Assembly: GCA_947034895.1 (NCBI GenBank) | Contig: OX344762.1 | Location: 76,006,981-76,070,980 of the forward strand | DNA length: 64,000 nucleotides | Source of the DNA: Rhytidiadelphus loreus | Lineage: Eukaryota > Streptophyta > Bryopsida > Hypnales > Hylocomiaceae | Direction of reading: 5' to 3' | Shown here: piece by piece, positions 1 through 12,900 of the stretch | Layout of the letters: every line of letters starts with the position of its first letter | How positions within the stretch are numbered: the first letter of the stretch is position 1 | Made by a program: the position numbers and the translations under genes | The notes under the pieces: generated by a model | Databases searched by the model: none | The model's input: only the letters and a program-made list of their open reading frames with translations | Told to the model about the DNA's origin: nothing

Positions 1-536
1 CACTTGCCTAAGATCACTAGTGTACATTCAATAGTCATTTGGTCCTTTAGGGGTAAAAATACCAAGAGCACTCAAGGATGAACATTTGCTCTTTTGTTTT
101 GCATAAAAGGATTCATTGTCATCCATTTGACACTTTTAGGCCACCATGTCATTATAAGGTTAAGTTTATCCTTTTGTATGACTCCAATTTTACATCCCCC
201 TTCCTTTCATACAACCAAAGAGAGCTAAAGAGTTAGTATTTCCTTCTTTTTCCCCATGCAAAAAAATGGAATTTATTATTTACTAGTAATCATTAAATTT
301 GAATTTATGTTGGAATCAAATCCCCTGAATTAGGTTGGTGAGGAAGAGAAATGCAAAATTAAGTACTACAAAATAGGAGACAATTTTTGTACATTCATTT
401 GTGGCTAGTGCAATGAAGACATTAGTTCTCCTTGGTGCTTTTATATACATTATACAAATTAGGCAATAGATAATGCATTAATGATAATTTTACTCTTATA
501 AAATTTAGAATAAGAATTCATTAACAAATGCATTAG
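1..536. other. AT-rich spacer, no gene seen
   Basis: Low-GC sequence with no convincing open reading frame, splice structure or repeat ends that I can recognise. It leads directly into the MITE that starts at about 537. Confidence 0.5.
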
Positions 537-877
537 AGCATCCGCACTCATGCTCAAAATAGGTGGCCTTGACAACTCTCTATGGATTCACATGAAAAAG
601 GTTTCCCACCCAAGTTGTTGCAACAACTTGAATTTGAGTGGGCTTTATAAAAACAAGGTAGGGTTTGTAACAATCAAGCAGCCATGCAACTACTGTAGAT
701 TTGATGTATCTTTGATATACTTTGGTTTTACCAGAGGTTGGTTCCCTACCTCATAGCATTGTAGTTCTACAGTGTGGGCAAGGATAGATCTCATTGTGGA
801 CTTGGAAAACAAATCTAGTGTGAGCCCTCTATATCATAAATTGAGGATCACTTTCTTGAATATGGGTGTGGATGCTC
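537..877. mobile_element. PIF/Harbinger-type MITE (about 340 bp)
   Basis: The left end reads TTA then GAGCATCCGCACTCAT. The right end, read on the minus strand, is GAGCATCCACACCCAT, so 14 of 16 bases match as a terminal inverted repeat. GAGCATC-type ends flanked by TTA or TAA are typical of plant PIF/Harbinger (Tourist-like) MITEs. The left flank is TTA and the right flank is TCA, so the target duplication is imperfect. The interior has no transposase coding. The small open frame at 550-756 lies inside the element and I do not regard it as a gene. Confidence 0.6.
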
Positions 878-961
878 TCACAAGTGCACTCTATTAAAAG
901 AATCCACTCCCAAACAAGGATGCTAAACTCTTTAGAAACTTATTCAAGGTTTTCTACCAAA

Positions 962-1324
962 TATTTTTAATTTGATTTCAATTGGTGCCTAAGAACAAAA
1001 GTCATGCCACAATATCTTCAAAATGGGAAGACCAAGCAACAAAAAACATTGACAAAAAAATGAATTTTTTTTTTGTTCTTGTAGATTACATATTTTTCTA
1101 AATGGAAAGCTTTGATTCATTCCATTTGGATTAGATATGTGAAAGTTATGGAGCTTCTTGTTTTGCGGGCAATCATAGCAACTTCTTGAAATAAATTTTT
1201 TTCTTCCACTTTGAATGCTAATATCTTTCAATCTATATGGTCGAACATCACAAATTTTTTATCATGCGATTTAAAACAAGTTTAGAACAAGATCCTATAG
1301 TTACATTGTAGAACTAAAAAATAA
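962..1324. repeat. Dispersed repeat, copy 1
   Basis: This stretch is clearly homologous, in the same orientation, to about 46598-46969, which lies in an intron of the filamin/REJ gene. Identity looks like roughly 80-85 percent overall by eye. A core at about 1139-1190 is almost unchanged (it contains GGAGCTTCTTGTTTTGCGGG). No terminal repeats or coding frame were recognised, so the family is unknown. Confidence 0.7.
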
Positions 1325-1687
1325 CTTTTACATTCCTATATTATATAAGAAAAAATTGTCTAAAAAATGAACAAAAATTCCTAAAAATAACTCTCTATTG
1401 AAAGCTCATTTTGAGTTGAATATTGATTCAATGGTCATCTACACGTGTTCTCTATAATTATTTGAGTTGAAAAACATGCCATTTTAGTTCATTTTCAATC
1501 TCTTCTAGAAATTATTTCATATTTTATTTGAGTTGAAAATTTCGGCAATAGAAACCTATAGTCATTATTAAACAATTTTCAAAATTTTAGGTTAAAATTA
1601 TAGTTTATTAGAAACAACTTGTTTGCATGTGGTTTGTTATAGTAGAATTAAGTGCACCCTCGAGCCAATAAATGAGAGTTGGGGTAT

Positions 1688-2213
1688 AATCAATGTCTTT
1701 TTTTTTTTTTTTTTCTTGAAACACATAGACAATTTTCATTGATAAGGGGAAACAATACACAGAACCAAAGGAGAAACTCCTTGGCAACAATATTTTCTTT
1801 TTCTACCACAAAGTTTTTCTTTTTTCTATTTTTTAACCAAAGCAAGAGAGACTAGAACTAAACAACCGGCCAACAAGGAGTGAGGGCCACTAAGAACAAC
1901 CAATGAAGAGCAAAGTGGAAACCTCCAAGAAAGCCTAGAAGCCAGGTACTAGAAGGCCTAATCAAAGACCCTCAACTTCGGAAGACTAAGTTTCCAAGTC
2001 ATCTGAAGATTGGATCTCCTGCGGAAGAATTCGGTTTGAAGCCAAATGTTGTCAAACTGCTTAAGGAAAATGCCAGCTTTATCAGGGTATAAGGCACAAA
2101 GTTTTGTGGTTTTAAACCAGGCGGAGCGACAATGATCAATAAAGGCCTCCCATAAAATGTGTTCAAGCTTCGAGGCAGGCCAATCAATGTTGTTGAAGTA
2201 CAATCAATGTCTT
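1688..2213 (-). mobile_element. 5'-truncated LINE (non-LTR retrotransposon) with target-site duplication
   Basis: The same 12 bases, AATCAATGTCTT, occur at 1688-1699 and 2202-2213. Directly inside the left copy is a run of about 17 T, which is a poly(A) tail if the element is read on the minus strand. A 3' poly(A) and flanking direct repeats of 10-20 bp are the mark of target-primed LINE insertion. The minus strand carries an open frame at 1958-2203 ending in an LPKLRVFD motif. That looks like the zinc-binding segment found after plant LINE reverse transcriptase, and it is followed by stop codons. The insert is only about 500 bp, so it is a dead, 5'-truncated copy. Confidence 0.7.
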
Positions 2214-3600
2214 AAGTAGCAATGATAGAATGATCAATGACCTTGATAGGAACTTCCAACTTTTTAGTTGTAAATTCATTGTAGGAAGTGAGTTTCTTAG
2301 GCCTTTCACATTAGAAAATTCTATGACTACTTCAGGTGTATAAGATGAACAATATGGATACAATTGTTGTTGGTTTGGGGGTAGTCTAAAGACTCTTTTG
2401 GACAACACACTTCAAAAATTCATAACAAATTCATACTTTGTTTGAAAAAATATAATTTCAATTGTTTGTAGCCATTTCTCACATTTTGTCTTTATCTGGG
2501 AAATTTTTTTTTTTTTTTTGTGAGGGCACGAGGATAAACTCCTAATTTTGACCACTATGGGTTGTTTTACCTTGGTGCACACTAAAATCATGACTGCTTG
2601 CTTCTATAGTTCACATAGTCCAACTTCTACACATTCATTGTCAATTTAGCTTTTTGTCAATGCAAGACCTCCTCCCCTGTGGTCCAGAGCCAAGTGCTCA
2701 AACCTCACTCCAAAAAAGAAGGTTACTCTTTACACGATTACTTTCTATTTCCCCGTGTACCGATTCATATGACGTGTACTGGTGGTGATGCTAACTTATT
2801 CCCGTGCCCTTCAAATACCGGTAGTTCTGGACGGCAACGCAAGGCGGCAAAGGGAATCTACCCCCTCCGTACATGGTCAGGCGCATGTTCATATCACGGC
2901 TGAATCTGTGGACCGAATCTAGGCGGAGCGCGTCAGCCAGCCCGTCCTCCCGGGCCAGCCACCCTATTTTGGACTTCCCCAGTCTAGCATCTTCGCTCGC
3001 AGAATTAACTTAAGGAGCGACTAATTAGCGTCATTACCTTAGGCCGGGCGAGCGTGAGCCTTTGCAGGATTGCTGCCGCAACAGAAGCTTTTCTGTGAGC
3101 TACACTACTACTGTCGTTGTTCTCTGATGACTATGGCGGCTCCTTGCGGGGAGGGCGTCTTCTCCCTGAGTCGTATGTAGATTCTTTTTCTTCTTGTTAC
3201 TCCAGTTCCCTTGATACCTTTCGCCCTGCTCCCGTCTGTAAGCAACGTGAGCTCTGTAAGCTCCTCACCTTTTCCCCCCTGGAGACTTCGCCTCGCAACC
3301 CTGCCGCTGCGGATTGGTGAATTTTGGTTGTGATATGTGTAGGTAGCGAGTGCGTTTTGTAATTTTTCTGGTTTTCGGTGGTTTAGCGCATGATAGAGAT
3401 GGAATTTTGTTGCGGAGGGAGATGAGAGAGAGTTGGATTGAGCCTTGGATGATTGTTTAGTTAAGATTTGCGGAATTGAGCGATTTGGAGACATTGTCCG
3501 GTTTTGTTTTGAAGTATGTTTTATATTTTTTTCAGAAAAATTATAGCGGATTGCAATCGAGGATGAGCGGTGATTTGTGGTGTTTTAATAGTGTCTCTGT
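2214..3600. promoter_or_regulatory. Upstream region and probable 5' UTR of the ASH-domain gene
   Basis: AT-rich sequence to about 2650, then an abrupt rise in GC to about 3350, as expected for a plant promoter and 5' leader. A possible 5' UTR intron ends near 3618 (acceptor TTGAATTACAG). Short frames at 2679-2903 and 3117-3320 (+) are not supported by any recognisable domain and could be chance or upstream ORFs. No TATA box is convincing. Confidence 0.35.
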
Positions 3601-3968
3601 AAGTTGTTTGAATTACAGGTGCATTTTTGTGTTGATGAGTTTTTAGTCGAGGATAGGGTACAAGAGATCGGTGTTCGAGATTGTGATGCAATTCTCGACT
3701 TGCATTTGTCAGCTTCGTTACTGCGGGAAGTGGAATTGGTATCCTCTGTATTAACTTCAGTGGAATTATTGGAATTAACGTTGTTAAACCTAAGCTGCGA
3801 AACAGGATGGGAAATGAGATTGGATTCGAGAGCTGATTTGACTTATTCGATGGCCTAATTCCAGGACCAGATGAAGTGGCGAGAGGAGCTCGGGATCAAC
3901 CTGGATGGTTAGAGGAAAGTTTAGTCTGTGTCTCGCCGTTGCGAGCAGCTGGAACGGTGAGCGCGGTA

Positions 3969-6900
3969 ATGGCTTCCGAGGTTGAGAGAAATTCGGAAGC
4001 CTTATTTACCACTGATATTGCGAATAATGTCGTGAAGCTGAAAAATGTTATCCTCAACGAATTTCACGTCCTCCGCAAATTCTCGTTCATCAGGTGCTAT
4101 TTTTTGTGACCTCATTATCATTATCACCCTTGATTTGTTGCCTGAAGAATTTTTGACTTTTTTCAAATCGCTTCTCGTCTTGGCCGATCCTGCCAAAATG
4201 TGTGCAAGTTTTCGTTAACGACGATGGTTGCTGTTGCAGTTTATGCAATGAAACCCTTTGCGTGAAGCTAGAGAGCGACCTGGGATCACAAATTGGATTT
4301 CAGATCGATAACGAAAATTTTGATCATGAGAATGTTGCGGAGCAGACAGTGGCGACATTCTTAGCGGATGATTTCAATCAAGTACGTGCCATTTGCTAGG
4401 ACCATCTGCAGCAGAGTTATTCGCATATTCGATCTCAAAGCACTATTTCTCTTATGATCCGTTTGAGTCATGTCTGTCATGTTTTTTTAAAAGTTATCTC
4501 ATCCGTTTATAGATTTCAGTCCTTAATTTTGTTTTGGTCAGATTGCAGGTTGCACTTCTGAAGAAAGTAGTTCTTAATAAATGCGTCTTTCTGCTCACTT
4601 CTTCACCTCTTCGCTTCTTCTCCACTGATGTTAGGGCAATATATTTAGCTTTTTACTAGTGTATCAATTATGATGTTGAATGGGCTATGTATCCGTTATA
4701 AATGTAACGCCTCGCAGCTTTTAGTGCCTGCACTACAAAAAGCACTGCTAGTCATGACGGTTGAGTTTTCCCTCTTGACAGTGAATGATCCAATCGTTAG
4801 ATATTTGCAACTGTGCGTCTTGGTTGCGTTGTGCGTCTTTACAGCTTAATCAATCGCATGTTTTTCATGTAATCTTCAACGTGTCTTGCAGTTGTTCAAT
4901 ACTGTGAATCTTGTCTCCGAGGTTATACTGCAGCCAAGGCAAGTCCAGCAAGTGATATTGACTTTTCGACCCTCTGAACCTGTCAAAGGATTATCGAAAG
5001 AGAAGGATGAAACAGATATTAATCAGGTTTGCATGTTTTGTCTTTTCCTTATCCATGTAAACGATGGTGGTTGTTTCGTCATTGTGACAGTAGTTCCACA
5101 GGACTCAGAACCATGAGACTCACTATTTTTTGAAGTGCTGATGTACTTCATTCTCTGTACAGATTGCGAGACAAAGTGCATCGACAGAGCCTTTGAAGCG
5201 TCTTAGTGCAAACGTAACTGAAATTTTTCAGGTCAATGGAAAGCTTATTTTTTCTGCCCGTGTCCTTGGTGACAGCGTGGAAAGCAGGCATGGGAAGGCC
5301 TCCAGAATCAATCATGAGACAATTACTGTTCTATTTAACTCATCAGTGTGCCGGTCAGTCCTGAAGACCGATGTCTCAGAAATTGTATTTGAGGATTGTG
5401 TTCCAGGAGGCGTTTTTGTCAAAGACTTTAGCGTCTGGAACCTCTCTGAAATTCCCGGGTCGTTCGAATTGAATGTAAAATGTGGGCCTTTTGAGAAACC
5501 GGTATGTTTATCGTTAACAGTGTTTACGTCACGTCCTGTTCTTCTTTTGCCCATTCTTGTCTGAATCTGTCAGATTACTGAATTTGCTTATCGACATGCT
5601 GCACTCTTGCAAGACTTATACGACGGTAATTACTTCCGTCGAATATTTGTCGAAAATTCATGAATTGAGTCTAGATTACATATGTGATGACATTGAGCCA
5701 CGTACATCCACCGCGTCCTTTATTGTCCCTGTCTTTGTATGTTCTTGTTGTATTTATTTAGTGTGTGGGATACAGGTCTTGGATCTTACAGATTATGACA
5801 CAGGTCTTCCTATTTCAAGAGGAGATATCAAGAGCTTTTCACATCGTCGTATTCGTGTCACGTACAAGCCAAGAGATGTTGGGGATTTCACTTATATAAT
5901 ACATCTGCAAAACAACTTCGATGAGAGAAATTCCAAACTTGTTCCCTTTCGATGCATTGTAAGCTTGCACGGCTCTTTACTATTCTTTATGGTTGATTTT
6001 ATCATAACTCGTAACGGGACATTGCAGTCGTGCATTTATTTTTTCTGACGTGATCTGGTTTACGGTACAAGGCTCTGCGTCTTAATTATTGCAAGTTTTG
6101 TATATTAAAATTGTGTGGATGTCTTGCAATGCATGCAGGTAGCATCGACTTGATTGAGCTTTTGACTCTTCCTAACAACTGTTTTCTTCGTTTCAGGTCA
6201 ATCCTGAGCAAAGACAGGAAGGACTTTTGGTTACTGGTGTCGGAGAAGATGAGGTGCTGGATTTTGGTGACTGCTATTCAGGAAATGGGACGTGCCAACT
6301 TTTGACCCTTAGAAACGTTACTCAGGAGGTAAGATGTACCAACCAACAAGATGAAGGTTAGATGCATTTTTTGGCTTGGGAATGCTATTAAGAATGTAGT
6401 GTTTGAAGATGCTTATCTGGAGTTTTGAAATGCAGGCATTGGTTGTCAACCTGAGCTCAGACCATGCCTCCGGCGATAAAGTGACTTTTTACAGGCAGAC
6501 TGAGTTGGACCTTCTGTCAGCAGCTTCAAAAGCTCGTCTCAAGGATGTGGTCAGCCCTGTTGAAGATGATGTTGTCAGTTTGGAGGGAGCCCACAAAGAA
6601 GCACTGGTTCGTTAAACAATCGCAAACTGTTATTTTGTTGGTTGGTTTCCGTCGCGCGTACTGGACTGGTTATCTGTTGGTGGTGGCAAACAATATTTTT
6701 TAGTACTATTCCAGCATTATGATATTTCTTCGTACTACTGTTGACGTCATAATCCGTATTTGACTTTGTTGACGTTTCAAGGTTCGTCATAAATTTTTGA
6801 ACGTTAATATAGGCCTTTCAGATGTATTCTCTTTTCCAAGCTATTAAGAGGCACTCCCAATCTGTTTGTCATGTAATTTATGTAAATAATTCATGGATTA

Positions 6901-9900
6901 TCTTAATCTATATGATCATCGATTTGCAGGAGAATCGTTCTGGTCCGAGTATTATCGTAAACAAAAAGAGTAAGGTAGATATGATCACTCTTGGAAAGGG
7001 CGAAGAGAAAAATCTGCTTGTCTGGTTTTTTCCGGCAGGTTCATCTGATGAAATGAAGGCCGCAAGATTGCAAAGACGTAATTTTCGACTGTCGCTGAAG
7101 TGTGCCGAGAAGAAAGGGTATAGCAAGCAGCGCTTTTCGAAGATTATTCAGGTATTTGGAGTTTTGCATGGATCCTGCTCAAATGTTTCGTTTTAGACTG
7201 CTGGTTCGTGACTGTTAGATTCGGTTTCCATATCGAACGCGGGGGAAGTTGAGGTTATAATATATGTATATATATAGTAACCTTGCCCCGGCCCCGTGAT
7301 TGCAGTGCAAAGCTCAAATATGCACTTCTATTGTGAAGCTGTCGACTCAGGAGCTCAACTTTGGTGATTGCAATGTTGGCTCAACAAAAGCATCAAGTGT
7401 GCAGATTCACAATCTTTCTGATCTTCCCGCTTTTATCACTCCGTATGTTACATCGACTATACTTAGTATTAAAAGCCAAGCGGAGCGTGTTTCTATTCCA
7501 GCACGTCAGACGCACAGTTTGGATATAGATCTCGTCCCTCTCAAGATCAATCATAAGTATCGGAAACAAATCCGAGTTGATAACCTTTTGAATAAGGAAA
7601 ATAATCAGGTTCTCGAGGCTCGAGCCAAAATAATGGATCGTCACCATGTTTTATTCCATTCTGTGTATTACAAATTACAAACCCCGTCTACAAGCAACTT
7701 TCTCATCTTTGACAGGTGATTACTTAACAATCTGATGGGAGTAGTACTAGTCCAGCTTTCTTGATGTGTGTCGTCCATTTCCTTTTCCACCGTGTGCGTG
7801 GATGAGTCAAGAATGTGTTGTATCGCTGTTTCTGAATCAATCTGGATGCTGGCACTTTCTAATCTTTTTCTTGTTTTGGTTGCGAACCAGCGCGGTTGTC
7901 AACAACCCATGTGTTAAGATACTGTCGGTTGAAAATATTACGGATAAGAAACTGGTTTTGGATTTCAATACCAACATGCCGGAAGATTTGGGCATCTATT
8001 CTTTACAAGATAACTCTTCATCAGAATACGAAGACCTTGGTGTTGGCGATGTATGCAGCCTTTCTAGTGAAGCCAGCGAGGAGGAAATCCATGAAAATCG
8101 GAAGAGGTATGTTCCGTGCTTAATCTTGTTGTCAGTTTTCAGGTTCCTGGGAACCAAACTGCAATTCTGAGTCCACCTGGAAGCCGTTAAATCATAGTAC
8201 TTTCGTGTTAAGCCTAGCTAATTTGAGTTTGGTTTAGAGTTCACTTCCTCATGGGTTGAGACTGCCTATCAATCGCTGATATGGGGTGGACGAAGTTTGC
8301 GGGAAATTTATCACAGCATGTTACTACCCGGCTGGTGTTATGAGACAGTTCCCGTGTTCATAATTTATGTCCTATTTACCAGGTCATGATTTCCTTTTCG
8401 GTTCCTTCAATTTGATTTTCCTGAGATCTATGTCAGTATTTAGGTCTACATTGTCACTAAAGATGCTTACAGCTTCTGTGGATTAGTGCGTACATTATGT
8501 TGTTATGCCTTGAACAGCGGGCTTATGTTTGAAACGGATACTGAGCCTGTCTTTTGTTTTGTTTTCTTTCTGAAGAGCTTATGCAGCGTCTGTGAACAAG
8601 GAGAAAATTCTCGAAACTCTTGAAGAGTCTCAGCCTCGGCTAAGTAAAGCGATCGTTGATTCCGCTCCCTTTCCTTTGCAGCAGGGCCATACGAAAACAA
8701 AACAGATTCCCTTGAGATCTCCATTTTCCTCCTCAGAGAAGAAATCAAGAATGAGGTAGGCAGTATTGTTGATTGAATAGCATCGCCTCAGTGTAGAAGC
8801 TTATGTCTATCAGTCTACGACTTTTAATTTGTGCAGCTCAATAACCAAGGTACTTCTGGTCTGAAATATTATTTCTATCACTGATGGGATTTGTCCTGTT
8901 ATTTCAACCGAAAACCTAAATTTGCCGAGAAACTTAGATTTGGGTGCAGTTTGTCTTTTGCAAAAAGAGAACGCAAAGTTTCATTACCTATGGACCCCTA
9001 GTGAAGGACTATGGAAAGCAACTTTCATGGTAGTTAAATTGAAGAAAAGAATGTGAAGGCGATTCTTGTGGTCTCCGACCGGGCTAAAATACTCTGTTCT
9101 TTGCAATTTGTCTGGCAATTTGTGTCCACAGTATCTCTTTTTCTTCTGCCTGATGTAGGCTTCATATCTGCCAGTAGTGTTTATTTCTCCTTCATGGCGT
9201 CTCGAGAGTTCAGATCCATAATCACGTTCAGTTTGCACCTGTTGTACGTATGTGTTTGATGTCTTTCACGTGAGAGTTGCTGAACTTATTGACTTGCTGT
9301 CGGGTTTTTATATGTTTAATTCGATGATTATCTTTGTTTTCATTTCAGGATGTCGTTAGATCTCTCAGCAAGTCCACTTTCAACCAGCCTTCCAGGTCTT
9401 CCAAGTTTGGAGACTGGCCCGCTTGCTATTTCTGCAATCACAGATGGGTCGAACGGCGAGGTTGTGGCTGATGTGAAGTCATTCGAAGATACTGACAAGA
9501 ACGTTAAACCCGGAACGTTGAAGAGAGTTCAAAGCGATGCTATGCTGAATGCCGCTGAGGAAGCTTCTAAAGCTCTTGGATCTTCCCGAAGAAGTTCTTC
9601 TGATGATGAATATCTTGAAGAAGTCTTAACTCGGCTTAAATGTGCAACCGTTTTAGACTACTCCTTCACGGACGAGGATGCGGTAAAGAAGGTATGCTTA
9701 TTCTCGGCCCTAAATTAGGTCTCGCCACACCTAGGTTCTTATCTTATTTCTTGTTCCGCTTTTTGGGTTATATAGTGTCTCTTCAGCAGATGATGAAACT
9801 GATGGCTTATTGAGTTTTTCTTGCTTAGTTTATCTTATTCTGAATTTTGCACTTGCATGAAGAAACAAGTCAAATTTTATTTTAGTAGTACCCACCTATG

Positions 9901-12900
9901 TTGTTATGTTGGTGTCAGTTTATTGACAGGCATATCAGAGACAGGGAACTCACCATTCACGCTCTGGAAGATATTCCCCATTCTTTATTACTTCTTGGAA
10001 GGCTTGAACTTCTACCAGGTGAATCAAGGAACTTGTATGTTATACTTGTTCTAAATGGACAGACACACAGTGATCTGCAAGGGCGGCTGCAAAAGTTTGA
10101 CGCCAAGGTGGGTGTACCTGTGATCACCTGAGATTGTCGAGGAAGAGTTTGAATTTGGAGTGCTTTCGTCATGTTCTTGATCATTTTGTTGTTTCGAGAA
10201 TTATTTACTATCTACTCGTCATGCTACTTTTGGGACTTTCACAACTAAGCGACTTTAACTCTTTTTTGAGTGATGTGTAAGATCCAGTACAGTGGATATC
10301 TGTTCTGTCGACTCTGATGGATATTCAGTTCAAATAAGTGAGCTGGTTGGGAAACGTATTGGCAGGTCACCATTCAATTGATTGAGTATGACAAGGAGCG
10401 TCAGGAACATCTGGAACCTGGCTTTTTGGAGCCGACAGTTGATGACAACCTCTTGACTCGAGAAATTCCTGTAGAGATTAAAGTACGTTCGATTTATTTT
10501 GATACGTCAATGTATTTAATCCGATTCGAGCCAACGATGTAGCATTGAAGCTCAGGAAGGTGTATAAATTAATCTGTGGCAGGAGTCATGTAGGGGGATA
10601 TGTTTTTGTTCAAATTGCTCGCGTCTAATGCTATTGTGTTTTGCAAATCTAGGTCTGTCGGGCAATTTTGTCACTAGCTCAAAAGAATATCAGCTTTGGT
10701 AAACTACTTACCAACGAGCATCGAGCAAAAACGCTGGTTCTAAATAATGTGTCAGATGTTCCTCTTCCGTACAAGATCAAGAAAACAGGTATGACCCAGA
10801 GAATTGCACTTGATTGAGCTTCTTCATTTCTTGTAGATTAATGCACGGCTTCGCCGATCCAAAGACCTGGAATCCTTGGGCACGTGTAAAGTTTCACCAG
10901 TGCACTTAAGGAGCTGCATTGCACGGTTAGGCGCGCGCGCTCACACACACACATATATGTATATTCTTTGTTAGTCCCGGCAGATTCGTTTATCAGCTCT
11001 GAAAATGAGCGGTAAACACTTGAGGATCTTGATAATGAACGTGCAGGTTTTTGTTTCCTTTCCAATGAAAGTGAGCTTGTTCCTTATCATATCCTGTGAT
11101 GATTTGCAGGTTCCATTGCTTCAGGAGATTTGCATATTATTGATGGGCGTACTGGGGTGCTGCAGCCCCACAGCAGTCAGGAAGTGAACTTTGTGTTCCA
11201 GCCTTCACTCAGTGGGTCCTTCCAGGAGACACTAGTTGTTAGCAATGTATACGACCCCTCCAATAACCAGGTAGTGACCTTAAAAGCTACGATTAGTCGG
11301 GCTGAAACTTTCTGGCTCAAGAGCAACAGCATCGACTTTGGGGCCGTTATATCAGGCCAATGGTCTTCCTCGCAGAGTTTTGTGTTCTCCAACACCAGTA
11401 AACAATCAAGGACTTTTATGTTGAGGGAGGTTGATTGTGGTGGTGAGGATAAGGGGTCTCTTATTCCAGCTACATTGCAGTCTGCATATACACTCCCTGC
11501 TCTGATAAAGCTGAGATTTGTTCTTGAGCCAAAGAAACACGCCATACACAATCATGTACGTCCCGAGCAAGAGGCTATTGAAGCTTTGGAAAGAAAGGCT
11601 TTAGCTTATGAACGCAAAGGCAAGGGAGATAAAGTAAGCAAAATAAGAAAAGAGATCGAAGAACTTAAGGTCAAAGATGTAGGAAACGGGACTGTTGATA
11701 AGCAGGAAGAGTTGGTAGTGGGCGAAGTTTTGGATCCTCTATCTGAAAATAAAGGGAAGCTAAGTCCTTCAAGTCATCAGTCGAATTTCGTAAGCAGTGA
11801 CGTGCCTGTTAGTGCGGATAAGGAGAAGGAGAAGGATTTAACTTCGAAAAACTCTGATGGCTTCATCAGCTTCTCTTTGAAGCCTAGTGAATCTCAGGTA
11901 TGAAAAATCAATTTTTTGCTATTTATAACTGATTAAAAAATTTATGTTGAAGTTACTCATTTGTCTTGTTTCGAATCCTGGACACGTTGAAGCCGTTGTT
12001 GTCATGACAGTTATTCTGATTGATTTATCTTAATGCTTTTCAGGTCGTACTTGTGAGCTGCTATGCATGGATGCCAGACTCCACACCTTTGGGCGAATCG
12101 ATCAGAGGGGCTTTCCTCGCTTATGAAAGCAAAAATCAGGTAACATTTTCGAATGTTTTCATCCGAGATTACAGTTATCACTTTTTATCACCATTTCTTT
12201 GTTTAAATTTCAGAACAAGTTTTTAATATTCTGAGGTTTCTAAGATCCTCTGGCGTGCCTCTTTCAGGTATTTTGCATGCTGTTGAGTACCTTATCCCGA
12301 CTTTTCTTCGCTTTAACTCCGCTTCGTTTGTTACTTAAGCTCATAATCACAAATTTAGAAAAGGGCACTACACGGACAAAAAATGACCCTTTGAGTTGAA
12401 ATTTGACAATTAGAACAGATAGACTGGTCAGTTCAAGCTTCATATGACGATTTGAAAAGGTTTTGAAGCATTCATTCTGACGTTTTGGTGTTGTGTTTGG
12501 GCAGGATGTAGTGAAACGTGTAGAGTTTGAAGCAACTGTTTGCTCCGATAATACTCTTCATGATGACCATGCTCTGAGCTCAATGAAACAGGTATGTGCA
12601 ACATCGTTTGGTTCATTTCAGGATTTTGTTGAATTCTAATCTTTTGTGGCAACGTCACGAGAGCTTCAAAGTGACTTCGTCAAATTTAAAATATTCCTAG
12701 TATAGCTTCCATGAGTGCACATTTATTGTGTGACATTGTTGGTTTAGAGTCACCGTTAGACTTGTCGTGTTGAAAGTAGTCTTTTCGTCATGAAGTGCTT
12801 TGAAGATTTCGCTTTTGTAGCTCATACTTGACCAAGTTATATCTCTATACGTGCACAGAGTAACAGGACTGGAGAGGAGTCTCCAAGTTCTATACCTTCA

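Noticed and set aside
2679..2760. tRNA-like wording around GTGGTCCAGAGCCAAGTGCTC
   Set aside because: No cloverleaf with B-box and acceptor stem could be formed; no tRNA was found anywhere in the window.
3108..3494. 128-residue minus-strand open frame upstream of the ASH gene
   Set aside because: It lies over the GC-rich leader, has no recognisable domain, and its Ser/Arg/Lys-rich composition fits an antisense shadow.
3604..3858. Plus-strand open frame starting with a non-ATG codon before the ASH gene
   Set aside because: It ends in a stop before the recognised coding and does not join in frame through any clear donor. It may be 5' UTR; kept only as a possible alternative N-terminal exon.
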